From: Chloroflexota bacterium
Lineage (GTDB): Bacteria; Chloroflexota; Limnocylindria; Limnocylindrales; CSP1-4
Reading direction: 5' to 3'
Assembly (NCBI GenBank): GCA_013695255.1
Contig: JACDAV010000003.1
Coordinates: 1-13,148 of the forward strand
DNA length: 13,148 bases
In this document: one piece after another, positions 6,318-13,148 of the stretch
Layout of the letters: each line of letters starts with the position of its first letter
Position numbering within the stretch: the stretch's first letter is position 1
Notes under the pieces: generated by a model
Seen by the model: the letters and a program-made list of their open reading frames with translations, nothing else
Databases searched by the model: none
What the model was told of the DNA's origin: nothing
Position numbers and translations under genes: made by a program

Positions 6318-7649
6318 TTACCGGCGGTTCAACAGCGCCGCCGCCGCCCCGCGACGGCCGGCGCCCGACAGCTGCTTCATCATCTTCTGCATCTCGGCGA
6401 ACTGCTTGATCAGCCGGTTGACGTCCGTCAGGGCGGTGCCGGAGCCGCCGGCGATCCGTCGGCGCCGCGAGCCGTTGAGGATCTGCGGGTCCCGTCGTTC
6501 CCGCGGCGTCATCGCGCGGATGATCGCCTCGACGCGCCGGAGATCACCACGATCGACGGCCGCCTCGGCCTCCCTGGCCATCCCGCCCATGCCGGGAATC
6601 ATCCCCATCAGCTGCCCCAGCGGACCCATCTTCTGGACCTGCTGGAGCTGGTCGAGGAAGTCCTCGAGGGTGAACTGCGACGTGCGCAGCTTCTCCTCGA
6701 GCTTCGCGGCGTCCTTGACGTCGACGACCTCCTGCGCCCGCTCGACGAGCGTGAGGATGTCGCCCATGCCGAGGATCCGGCCGGCAAGGCGGTCGGGATG
6801 GAAGGCTTCGAGCGCATCCGTCTTCTCGCCGGTGCCCAGGAACTTGACCGGCACGCCGGTGACGGCGCTGATCGAGAGCGCTGCCCCGCCGCGGGCATCG
6901 CCGTCGATCTTGGTCAGGATCAGGCCCGTGACCGGGACCGCGGCCGCGAAGGCCTGGGCGACGGAGACGGCCTCCTGGCCCGTCATCGCGTCGACGACGA
7001 GGAGCGTCTCGATCGGTCGCACGGCCGCATTGACGGCCGAGATCTCGGCCATGAGGGCCTCGTCGACGGACAGCCGGCCGGCCGTGTCGAGGATCACCGT
7101 GTCACGCGTCTGGCGCCGAGCCGCCTCGACACCGCCCGTGACGATGTCCAGCACGGACGTGCCGGCGGGCGCGCGATGGACCGGCAGGTTCAGCTGGCGA
7201 CCCAGCGTCTCGAGCTGGTCCGCGGCGGCGGGGCGGTACGGGTCCGCGGCCACGAGCAGCGGGCGGCGGCCAAGCTTGACGATGTGCCGGGCGAGCTTTG
7301 CCGACGAGGTCGTCTTGCCCGAACCCTGCAGGCCGACCAGCGCGATGACGGCCGGGCTGCCACTCAGCCGGAACGTGCGATCGCCGGCGGACAGGAGATT
7401 GACCAGCTCGTCATGAACGATCTTCACGACCTGCTGGCCGGCGGTCAGGCTGGCGAGGATCTCCGCCCCGACCGCCTGCTCACGGACCCGCGCCACGAAG
7501 TCGCGGACCACCTTGAAGTTGACGTCCGCCTCGAGGAGCGAGAGGCGGATCTCACGCACTGCCGTGTCGACGTCGGCCTCGCTGATGCGGCCGCGACCGG
7601 TGAGCGTGCCGAGCGTCCTGCGCAGGCGCTCGCTCAGCGTATCGAACAT
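6318..7649 (-). CDS. ffh: Signal recognition particle GTPase Ffh (SRP54)
   Basis: Ffh binds SRP RNA and hydrophobic signal sequences on nascent chains and delivers ribosomes to FtsY at the membrane. The 443-residue protein shows an N-domain four-helix bundle (1-85), the G domain with P-loop GLQGSGKTTS (106-115), DPYRPAAADQL (136-146), DTAGR (188-192) and TKIDGDARGG (246-255), and the Met-rich M domain (from about 325). The M domain has the finger-loop region GQLMGMIPGMGGM (345-357) and the SRP-RNA-binding GSRRRRIAGGSGT (393-405). The frame is open 36 codons further, but ATG 7649 (MFDTLSERL) is the family start; GAGAGGA lies about 14 nt upstream. A TACACT -10-like hexamer lies at 7743-7738. 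It is divergent from the plus-strand MFS gene, and its product partners with FtsY encoded 3.5 kb away. Confidence 0.98.
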   Translation of the reverse strand: MFDTLSERLRRTLGTLTGRGRISEADVDTAVREIRLSLLEADVNFKVVRDFVARVREQAVGAEILASLTAGQQVVKIVHDELVNLLSAGDRTFRLSGSPAVIALVGLQGSGKTTSSAKLARHIVKLGRRPLLVAADPYRPAAADQLETLGRQLNLPVHRAPAGTSVLDIVTGGVEAARRQTRDTVILDTAGRLSVDEALMAEISAVNAAVRPIETLLVVDAMTGQEAVSVAQAFAAAVPVTGLILTKIDGDARGGAALSISAVTGVPVKFLGTGEKTDALEAFHPDRLAGRILGMGDILTLVERAQEVVDVKDAAKLEEKLRTSQFTLEDFLDQLQQVQKMGPLGQLMGMIPGMGGMAREAEAAVDRGDLRRVEAIIRAMTPRERRDPQILNGSRRRRIAGGSGTALTDVNRLIKQFAEMQKMMKQLSGAGRRGAAAALLNRR

Positions 7650-7839
7650 GCGGTTCGGGTGGGTCCTCTCGTGGGTTCCGGCGGCGCGCGGTGCCGGCCG
7701 GAGGGTGCGCGGGTTCTGGCGACACCGAAGCCGGGGCAGTGTAGCGCATCGCCTCATCGCGACCGCGCTCGGCGACTGAGCCTGCCGACATACCGGAGCC
7801 GCCCCTCATCCTGGCTGAGGAGGATCGGGACAGCCGTGC

Positions 7840-9276
7840 GTGGTCGGCGTCCGAGAGTCCACCGTGGGCGGTTGGTCGCGCGGCACTGTCGCGATACCGC
7901 TCACCACGGATGAGGAAGGTTCAGCAGCGACGTATCCTGCCGGACGCGTGCCATCGCCATTCGCCTCCCCGCTCTGGCGCAACGGCGCCTTCGTGCGCCT
8001 GTGGACGGCTTCCACCATCTCCGTCTTCGGGTCGCTCATCACCCGGATGGCGCTGCCGTTCGTGGCGATCCTCGTCCTCGACGCGGGCGCGATCGAGATC
8101 GCCGCACTCCGGTCGGTCGACCTTGCGGCCGCGCTCGTGTTCGGGCTGGTCGCGGGCGCGTGGGTCGATCGGCTCCACCGGCGTCCGGTCCTCATCTGGT
8201 CCGATCTCGGGCGCGCCGCGCTGCTCCTCTCGGTGCCGGTCGCCGCGGTGCTCGGGGTCATGTCGCTGGCGCAGCTGTTCGTCGTCGGCGGCCTGGCCGC
8301 CGTCCTGTCCACCTTCGCCGACGCGGCCGACAACGCCTACCTGCCGACGGTGGTCGAGCGGGAGCGGCTGGTCGAGGCGAACGGCGCGCTCGCCGCGAGC
8401 GGCTCGGCCGCCGAGTTCAGCGCCTTCGGGATCAGCGGGTTCCTGGTCCAGGCGCTCAGCGCCCCCATCGCGATCCTCGTCGACGCCGGCACGTTCCTCG
8501 TCTCCGCGGTCCTCGTCGGCTCGATCCGCCGGCCGGAGGCGCCCCCTCCGCCGCGGATCGACCGCGAGCCCGTACTGGCCGAGATCCGCGCCGGCCTGCG
8601 GATCGCGCTGGGCGACCCAATGTTGCGCGCGTTCGTCCTTGCCCAGATGGCGCTGTCGGCGTTGTGGGGCGTGTTCGGGGCAGTGTGGCTGCTCTTCGCC
8701 ACCGAGGAGCTCGGCCTCGGTCCAGTGGCGATCGGGGTGATCGCGGGCGTCGGTGGGCTTGCGTCGTTCGGCGGGGCGGTGCTCGCCGAGCGCTCGACCC
8801 GGCGCTGGGGCGTTGGACGTGTCGCGATCGCCGCGATGCTCGTGGCGGCGCTGGGCAACCTGCTGATCCCGCTCGCGCCCGCCGGCGCTCCGCTCGTCGC
8901 GGTCGTCTTCCTGGTCGGCCAGCAGCTCGTCGGCGACAGCGCCGTCACGATGTACGAGGTGACGGAGACGGCGGTCCGGCAGGCCTTCGTCCACGACCGG
9001 GCGCTCGGCCGGGTGGCCTCGAGCTTCCACGTGTTGGCGGTGCTGGCCCAGCTGGCCGCCACGATTGGCGCCGGGCTGTTCGCCGAGGTGGCAGGGCTGC
9101 GCGCCGCGGCGTTCATCGCGCCCGTCGGCGGGCTGGTCGCAGCCGCCGCGCTGTGGTTCTCGCCGGTCCGGTCGCTCCGCACGCTGCCCGCGGAGCCGGT
9201 GCACGGGCCGCCGCCGCAGATGCGCGCCGCAGCTATCGTGGCCGAGACGGGCCGCGACGAGCCGATCGGCGGCTGA
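7840..9276 (+). CDS. Major facilitator superfamily exporter (MFS_3 / EntS-like)
   Basis: This 478-residue integral membrane protein has 12 predicted transmembrane helices and belongs to the drug/siderophore exporter branch of the MFS. TM1 starts near residue 53 (LWTASTISVFGSLITRMAL). The loop after TM2 carries the MFS motif-A variant GAWVDRLHRRPVL (155-167 region, counting roughly), followed by SDLGRAALLLSVPVAA, typical of MFS_3 proteins. The central cytoplasmic loop is Pro-rich (RRPEAPPPPRIDREP). The substrate cannot be read from sequence. The start is uncertain: GTG 7840 has AGGAGGA about 15 nt upstream, but the first 36 residues look non-homologous. GTG 7948 (VPSPFASPLWRN) matches the usual MFS N-terminus but has a weak ribosome site. 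The AGGAGG could also pair into a small hairpin (7808-7825). It is the first gene of a plus-strand cassette dividing ftsY from ffh. Confidence 0.9.
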   Translation: MVGVRESTVGGWSRGTVAIPLTTDEEGSAATYPAGRVPSPFASPLWRNGAFVRLWTASTISVFGSLITRMALPFVAILVLDAGAIEIAALRSVDLAAALVFGLVAGAWVDRLHRRPVLIWSDLGRAALLLSVPVAAVLGVMSLAQLFVVGGLAAVLSTFADAADNAYLPTVVERERLVEANGALAASGSAAEFSAFGISGFLVQALSAPIAILVDAGTFLVSAVLVGSIRRPEAPPPPRIDREPVLAEIRAGLRIALGDPMLRAFVLAQMALSALWGVFGAVWLLFATEELGLGPVAIGVIAGVGGLASFGGAVLAERSTRRWGVGRVAIAAMLVAALGNLLIPLAPAGAPLVAVVFLVGQQLVGDSAVTMYEVTETAVRQAFVHDRALGRVASSFHVLAVLAQLAATIGAGLFAEVAGLRAAAFIAPVGGLVAAAALWFSPVRSLRTLPAEPVHGPPPQMRAAAIVAETGRDEPIGG

Positions 9277-9312
9277 GGCGGCGATTGGACGCCATGACCG
9301 GGTGAGCGCCGC

Positions 9313-9855
9313 ATGACCCCCGAGGTCGCGCTGATCGCCGTTGTGCGGATTCTCGGGTCGCTCCCGGTTTTCCGCTGGCCGCTCGCCGGGGGCGTCCTCG
9401 CGGTCCTCGTCGATCTGTCCGACCTTCTGCTCCGTGACCTCATCGAGCTGGGCGGCATCCCCGACTATCAGTCGTTCGACAAGTGGATCGACCAGGTCTA
9501 CCTGGCGGCGTTCCTCGTGGTCGCGCTGCGATGGACGGGCGTGGAACGCGCCGTCGCGGTCGGCCTGTACCTCTACCGCGCCGTCGGCTTTGCCGCGTTC
9601 GAGCTGACCGGCGAGCGCACGGTGCTCCTCCTCTTTCCGAACGTCTTCGAGCTGTGGTTCCTGCTGGTCGCGGCCGTGCATCGCGTGAGCCCCGGTTTCG
9701 CATGGCGCCCGGCGATCCTCGTGCTCACGCTCGGCGTGCTCACGGCCGTCAAGGAGCTCCAGGAGTGGGCGCTCCACGGCGCCCGGCTCTTCGACGGGAT
9801 CAGCTCGCTCGAGGCGCTGGATCGGTTGGGCCGCTGGTTGCGCGGCGAGCCGTGA
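9313..9855 (+). CDS. Unrecognised polytopic membrane protein
   Basis: I do not recognise this 180-residue protein. It has about 4-5 hydrophobic helices (about 23-40, 58-73, 76-96, 102-122, 131-147) and a short amphipathic C-terminus. Several segments look constrained: PLAGGVLAVLVDLSDLLL with acidic residues Asp34 and Asp37 in an otherwise hydrophobic helix, DYQSFDKWIDQVYLAAF (51-67), YRAVGFAAFELTGER (88-102), LFPNVFELWFL (107-117) and KELQEWALH (147-155). The charged residues within or beside helices suggest a bound ligand, ion or cofactor rather than a simple anchor, but that is inference. The ATG at 9313 has GGTGAG 6 nt upstream. It starts 36 nt after the MFS gene, so the two are probably cotranscribed; the methyltransferase starts 74 nt downstream. 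The coding composition matches its neighbours. Confidence 0.82.
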   Translation: MTPEVALIAVVRILGSLPVFRWPLAGGVLAVLVDLSDLLLRDLIELGGIPDYQSFDKWIDQVYLAAFLVVALRWTGVERAVAVGLYLYRAVGFAAFELTGERTVLLLFPNVFELWFLLVAAVHRVSPGFAWRPAILVLTLGVLTAVKELQEWALHGARLFDGISSLEALDRLGRWLRGEP

Positions 9856-9915
9856 CCGGCGTGCCCGGGCTCTTCAGCGATGCCATGATCCTTGTCCGGC
9901 GTCGCGGCACGAAAC

Positions 9916-9921
9916 AGGAGG
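9916..9921 (+). promoter_or_regulatory. Strong Shine-Dalgarno site that fixes the methyltransferase start
   Basis: AGGAGG lies 8 nt before ATG 9930. The reading frame is open for more than 400 nt upstream, through the preceding membrane-protein gene in another frame, so this site is the main evidence for starting at 9930. Confidence 0.85.
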
Positions 9922-9929
9922 CACCAGGG

Positions 9930-11078
9930 ATGGCTAGCGCGAGCGACATGGCTTCCACCGACTGCGAGGCCACAGCCGAGACCAGGAGCATGCTCGACGA
10001 GGCGAAGACGCCCGAGGCCCTCGTCGGCCGGCTGTTCGGGGCGGCCCTCGCGATGATCGACATCGTGTCGGTCTACATCGGCGACCGGCTCGACCTGTAC
10101 CGGGCCCTGCGCGACGGAGGGTCCGCCACGAGCGCGGACCTGGCCGAGCGCGCCGTCATCGATGAGCGCTACGCCCGCGAGTGGCTTGAGCAGCAGGCGG
10201 CCAGTGGATTCCTCGAGGTCGACGACATGGCGGCGCCGGCGGATCGTCGCCGGTACGGCCTGCCCGATGCCTATGCGGAGCCGCTCCTGGATCCCAACAG
10301 CCCGTGGTCGATCGCCCCGCTCGCCCGCTCGATCGTCGCCTGCGGCAAGGTCCTGCCGCAGCTCCTCGAGGCTTACCGAACTGGTGGCGGGGTGGAGTGG
10401 GCAGACTACGGGCCGGACATGATCGAGGCGCAGGGGGACTTCAACCGGCCGTGGCTGGTCGGCTCGTTCGGAACGGAAATCCTGCCGGCGATCCCGGCAA
10501 TCCACGACCGGCTGACCGCCAGGCCCGGCGCCCGGGTCGCCGATGTCGCCTGCGGCGTCGGCTGGGCGTCGATCGCGATCGCGATCGCCTATCCGGCAGT
10601 CCACGTCGACGGCTTCGACCTCGATCCTTCGTCCATCGAGATGGCGCAGGCCAACGCCCGCGAGGCCGGGGTCGAGGACCGGGTCACGTTCGCCGTGCGC
10701 GATGCTGCCGACCCCGCGGCGGCCGCCCAATACGACGTCGCCGTCGTCGTCGAGGCGGTCCACGACCTGGCCCAGCCCGTCGCGGTCCTGGCGGCGATCC
10801 GCCGCATGCTCCGGCCCGGCGGCGCCCTGCTGGTCGCCGACGAGAAGACCGAGGATGCCTTCACCGCACCCGCGAGCGATGTGGAGCGGCTGTTCTACGG
10901 CTTCAGCCTGCTCACCTGCCTGCCGGCCGCCATGACCACGCGGCCCACCGCCGCCACCGGCACGGTCATCCGCCCCGCGACGCTCCGCCAGTACGCGTCA
11001 GAGGCCGGGTTCGGCGGGTTCGAGCGGCTCGACGAGCCGAGCCTTGACATGCTGCGGTTCTACGTCCTGACGTCGTAG
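9930..11078 (+). CDS. Class I SAM-dependent methyltransferase with winged-helix-like N-terminus (Rv2258c-like)
   Basis: The 382-residue protein has two parts. Residues 28-120 resemble the winged-helix dimerisation module of small-molecule methyltransferases: VSVYIGDRLDLYRALRDGG, then SADLAERAVIDERYAREWLEQ in segments 46-88, and a wing near 95-112. Residues about 185-382 form a Rossmann methyltransferase fold with SAM motif I VADVACGVGWAS (203-214), acidic residues in GFDLDPSS (228-235) that would bind the SAM ribose, motif IV AVVVEAVHDL (271-280) and LRPGGALLVADE (294-305). This architecture occurs in mycobacterial Rv2258c and many uncharacterised actinobacterial and Chloroflexota proteins. 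The substrate is unknown; it is not an rRNA or tRNA enzyme by any visible motif. It is the last gene of the plus-strand cassette and converges on ftsY. Confidence 0.9.
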   Translation: MASASDMASTDCEATAETRSMLDEAKTPEALVGRLFGAALAMIDIVSVYIGDRLDLYRALRDGGSATSADLAERAVIDERYAREWLEQQAASGFLEVDDMAAPADRRRYGLPDAYAEPLLDPNSPWSIAPLARSIVACGKVLPQLLEAYRTGGGVEWADYGPDMIEAQGDFNRPWLVGSFGTEILPAIPAIHDRLTARPGARVADVACGVGWASIAIAIAYPAVHVDGFDLDPSSIEMAQANAREAGVEDRVTFAVRDAADPAAAAQYDVAVVVEAVHDLAQPVAVLAAIRRMLRPGGALLVADEKTEDAFTAPASDVERLFYGFSLLTCLPAAMTTRPTAATGTVIRPATLRQYASEAGFGGFERLDEPSLDMLRFYVLTS

Positions 11079-11104
11079 GCGAATTCTGGGAGTGCGCGCC
11101 GGCC

Positions 11105-11127
11105 CCGCGTGCACGGCCCGTGTGCGG
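11105..11127 (+). terminator. Possible terminator hairpin in the convergent methyltransferase/ftsY gap
   Basis: In the 65-nt gap between the convergent genes, the plus-strand RNA can form an 8-bp stem (CCGCGUGC with GUGUGCGG, including three G-U pairs) around a 7-nt loop. No U-tract follows, and the minus-strand version is weaker because the G-U pairs become A-C mismatches. The position is right for a terminator but the sequence support is thin. Confidence 0.25.
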
Positions 11128-11143
11128 CACGTGACCCGGCCGG

Positions 11144-12310
11144 TCAGGCGAACAGCGCCGCGACGAACGCGTCCGGCTCGAACGGGACGAGGTCGCCGGC
11201 CTTCTCCCCCACCCCGATGAAGCGGACCGGCACGCCGAGCGATTCCTCGATCGCGAAGACGATCCCGCCCTTGGCGGTCGAGTCGAGCTTCGTCAGGACG
11301 ATGCCGGTCAGCCCCACGGCCTCGTGGAACGCCTTCGCCTGGCTGAGGCCGTTCTGGCCCGTGGTCGCATCGAGGACGAACAGCGTCTCCGGCCTGGCGT
11401 CCGGCAGGCGCTTGCCGATGATCCGCCTGATCTTCGACAGCTCGTCCATGAGGTTGGACTTCGTGTGCAGGCGTCCGGCCGTGTCCGCGATGACGAGATC
11501 CGCACCGCGCGCGACGGCGGCGTCGAGCGCGTCGTAGACCACCGCACCCGGATCGGCCCCGGGCGCATGAGCGACGACGGGCGTGCCGGCTCGCTCGGCC
11601 CAGATGCGCAGCTGATCGATCGCCGCGGCGCGAAACGTGTCCGCCGCGGCGAGGATGACGCTCCGGCCCTCCGAACGGTACCGGCTTGCGAGCTTGCCAA
11701 TCGTCGTCGTCTTGCCCGTCCCGTTCACGCCCACGACGAGGATGACCGCAGGGGCGCCGGCGGGCCCCCGCGCCGGCTCCCACGCACCGAGACGCGGCGC
11801 CAGGAGCGCCGCGAGCTCGGCCCGCACCGCGGCCTCCGACCCACCGGGATCGCGCCGCCGCCGCGCGCGCTCGACGACATCCATGGCCAGGGTGGCACCC
11901 ACGTCGCCCGCGATGAGGGTCTCCTCGACCTCGTCCCAGCTCGTCGCGTCGCCACCGCCGACGGGCAGGGCGCCGCGCAGGCGAGTCATGAAGCCGCCGC
12001 GACTCTTCTCGAGCCGGGCGGCAAGATCCGGCGGCTTCGGCTCCTCGATCTCGCCGGCCTCCGGCACGAACAGCGCAGGGCCGGCAAGGCGCTCGCTCCA
12101 CGAAAGGACGGGCTTCCGCTCGGCGTCCGGGACCTGGGCAGGGCCGGTGGCCCAGCCGGGGTCCTCGACCTGTCCGGCGTCCACGACCCGGCCCAGGTCC
12201 GGGCCGATGGTGGCTGCGGCGGCCGGCTCGCCGCCTGCTTCGGCCGGCGAACCAGCTTCGGGCGGCGAACCAGCTTCGGGCGGCGAATTCCTCCTGCGCC
12301 GGAAGAGCAA
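11144..12310 (-). CDS. ftsY: Signal recognition particle receptor FtsY
   Basis: FtsY is the membrane-associated GTPase that docks SRP-ribosome complexes at the Sec translocon. The 388-residue protein begins with a low-complexity region of about 100 residues: a basic LFRRRR, a PEAG/SP repeat, then acidic and Pro-rich sequence, probably the variable membrane-targeting A region. The NG domain follows: N-domain helices (about 100-180), P-loop GVNGTGKTTT (194-203), DTFRAAAIDQL (224-234), DTAGR (276-280), TKLDSTAKGG (340-349), and the C-terminal GVGEKAGDLVPFEPDAF (366-382). All GTPase motifs are intact. The start appears to be TTG 12310, with GAGG about 6 nt upstream and 13 nt after the smc stop, so smc-ftsY is probably one transcript. 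smc-ftsY adjacency is common in Firmicutes and Chloroflexota. Confidence 0.97.
   Translation of the reverse strand: MLFRRRRNSPPEAGSPPEAGSPAEAGGEPAAAATIGPDLGRVVDAGQVEDPGWATGPAQVPDAERKPVLSWSERLAGPALFVPEAGEIEEPKPPDLAARLEKSRGGFMTRLRGALPVGGGDATSWDEVEETLIAGDVGATLAMDVVERARRRRDPGGSEAAVRAELAALLAPRLGAWEPARGPAGAPAVILVVGVNGTGKTTTIGKLASRYRSEGRSVILAAADTFRAAAIDQLRIWAERAGTPVVAHAPGADPGAVVYDALDAAVARGADLVIADTAGRLHTKSNLMDELSKIRRIIGKRLPDARPETLFVLDATTGQNGLSQAKAFHEAVGLTGIVLTKLDSTAKGGIVFAIEESLGVPVRFIGVGEKAGDLVPFEPDAFVAALFA
12237..12290. repeat. Three tandem 18-nt repeats in the ftsY 5' end
   Basis: Units at 12237-12254, 12255-12272 and 12273-12290 differ by a few bases and encode a six-residue S/N-P-P/A-E-A-G repeat near the FtsY N-terminus. 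The repeat lies in the poorly conserved pre-NG region, so copy-number change would probably be tolerated. Confidence 0.85.
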
Positions 12311-12323
12311 CGGGGACCTCGGG

Positions 12324-13148
12324 CTACCTGGCGGCGACGCGTGCCGGCTCGGCCGCGCGGCCCCGCCCCGCGATTGCCCGGGCCTCGTCGAGCCGGAGGC
12401 TGATCACGCGGCTGACCGAGTCGTCGCCGACGGTCACCCCGTAGAGTGCATCGGCCGCCTCGATCGTGCCCCGGTTGTGGGTGATGACGATGAACTGCGT
12501 CGCGTCGGCGAGGCTGCGCAGCGCCTCCGAGAACCGCCCCACGTTGGCCTCGTCGAGCGCCGCGTCGACCTCATCGAGGACGCAGAACGGGACCGGCCGA
12601 ACCTCGAGCATGGCGAACAGGAGCGCGACCGCGGTCAGCGCCCGTTCGCCGCCGGACAGCATGGCCAGCGCCTGGGCCTTCTTGCCGGGTGGCCGGGCGA
12701 CGATCTCGATCCCTGTCGCCGACAGGTCGTCCGGGTCGGTCAGCGACAGCCGGGCATAGCCGCCGCCGAACAGCTGGCTGAAGCGCCGGTCGAATGCTGC
12801 CTCGAGGGCGCGGAACGTCGAGCCGAACTGCTCGGCGATCATCCGGTTCAGCTGCTCGATCAGCTCACGCGTGCCGGCGATGGCGGACCGCAGGTCGGCG
12901 TCCTGCGTCTCGAGCGACTCGAGGCGAACCCGCAGCTCCGCGTACTCCTCGCCGGCGTACGGGTTGGCGGCCCCGAGCTCGTGGTAGCGGCGTCGAAGCT
13001 GGGCGAGCCGAGCCGTCGACGGCGCATCACCGGGTGGCGGGCTGGCGGCCCAGGCCGGGGCGACGGCGTCGAGCGCCGCCTCGAAGGCGGCCGAGTCCTC
13101 GCCGTCCCTCTCCGTCGCGTCCGTGCCCGCCGACGGACCACCCCGAAG
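12324..13148 (-). CDS. smc: Chromosome segregation ATPase SMC (C-terminal part, runs off right edge)
   Basis: SMC forms the ATP-driven ring (with ScpA and ScpB) that organises and segregates chromosomes. The visible 274 residues are the C-terminal arm and head half. RRRYHELGAANPYAGEEYAE (52-71) is the SMC-specific motif before the head. A helix (TRELIEQLNRMIAEQF) leads to the ABC signature LSGGERALTAVALLFA (164-179), Walker B FCVLDEVDAALDEANV (187-202) and the switch region VITHNRGTIEAADALYGVTV with His224. The Walker A half and the hinge lie beyond the right edge. Residues 1-47 are Gly/Pro/Ala-rich and not obviously coiled coil, which is an odd break in the arm. A 22-residue Ala/Arg-rich tail follows the fold. 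It lies 13 nt upstream of ftsY. Confidence 0.97.
   Translation of the reverse strand, partial: LRGGPSAGTDATERDGEDSAAFEAALDAVAPAWAASPPPGDAPSTARLAQLRRRYHELGAANPYAGEEYAELRVRLESLETQDADLRSAIAGTRELIEQLNRMIAEQFGSTFRALEAAFDRRFSQLFGGGYARLSLTDPDDLSATGIEIVARPPGKKAQALAMLSGGERALTAVALLFAMLEVRPVPFCVLDEVDAALDEANVGRFSEALRSLADATQFIVITHNRGTIEAADALYGVTVGDDSVSRVISLRLDEARAIAGRGRAAEPARVAAR

Noticed and set aside
4400..6409. Long plus-strand open frame (669 codons) across the DUF3352-like gene and into ffh
   Set aside because: It is antisense to a protein with a TM helix, family resemblance and a good ribosome site. Its translation is Arg/Gly/Asp/Val-rich with no domain. Such antisense frames are typical of GC-rich DNA.
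7650..7839. Possible small RNA or SRP RNA gene in the ffh/MFS divergent gap
   Set aside because: I looked for the SRP RNA apical loop and tRNA-like arms and found only short GC-rich hairpins. The gap is adequately explained as two 5' regions, with a TACACT -10-like hexamer for ffh.
6000..7913. Long plus-strand open frame (637 codons) across ffh
   Set aside because: It is antisense to the fully conserved ffh and its translation has no recognisable motif.
7921..9777. Long minus-strand open frame (618 codons) antisense to the MFS and membrane-protein genes
   Set aside because: The translation is a His/Arg/Asp/Glu-rich composition artefact, while the plus strand encodes clear transmembrane proteins.
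9483..9929. Upstream extension of the methyltransferase frame
   Set aside because: It overlaps the membrane-protein gene in another frame and is Arg-rich, whereas a strong AGGAGG sits 8 nt before ATG 9930.
7760..11143. Terminal inverted repeats or target duplications flanking the plus-strand cassette
   Set aside because: By eye no matching repeats occur at the two borders and there is no transposase or integrase, so a mobile-element call is not supported.

Overview
This is a GC-rich, densely packed bacterial chromosome segment. It uses GTG and TTG starts freely and contains no mobile element, tRNA, rRNA or CRISPR array that I can see. Gene order (smc-ftsY, then ffh...rpsP-khpA-rimM-trmD-rplS-rnhB-yraN) is the classic protein-targeting and ribosome-maturation neighbourhood of Firmicutes, Chloroflexota and relatives. 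The base composition, a DUF3352-type protein and a secreted serpin make a Chloroflexota lineage my best guess, but this is inferred from style and not proven.

Right end (minus strand, 11144-13148): the C-terminal part of SMC, running off the right edge, is followed 13 nt later by ftsY, the SRP receptor.

Middle (plus strand, 7840-11078): three genes face the opposite way and separate ftsY from ffh. They are a 12-TM MFS exporter of the MFS_3/EntS type, a small unrecognised polytopic membrane protein, and a SAM-dependent methyltransferase with a winged-helix-like N-terminus (Rv2258c-like). The cassette is divergent from ffh and convergent with ftsY.

Left-centre (minus strand, 838-7649): ffh, then a 620-aa membrane-anchored DUF3352-like protein, rpsP (bS16), khpA (KH-domain RNA-binding protein), rimM, trmD, rplS (bL19), rnhB and yraN. 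These couple membrane targeting (Ffh with FtsY), small-subunit assembly (bS16, RimM), tRNA m1G37 modification (TrmD, translationally coupled to RimM by a GTGA overlap) and nucleic-acid maintenance (RNase HII, YraN). A 107-nt structured leader with an extended -10 motif precedes rplS, and a GC-rich hairpin follows it.

Left end (minus strand, 1-729): the N-terminal 243 residues of a lipoprotein serpin, running off the left edge.

There is no dramatic new system here. The points most worth a second look are an RNase HII with intact catalytic residues but a degenerate GRG recognition motif, the internally duplicated DUF3352 protein embedded between ffh and rpsP, the unrecognised conserved-looking membrane protein at 9313-9855, and the rplS leader.
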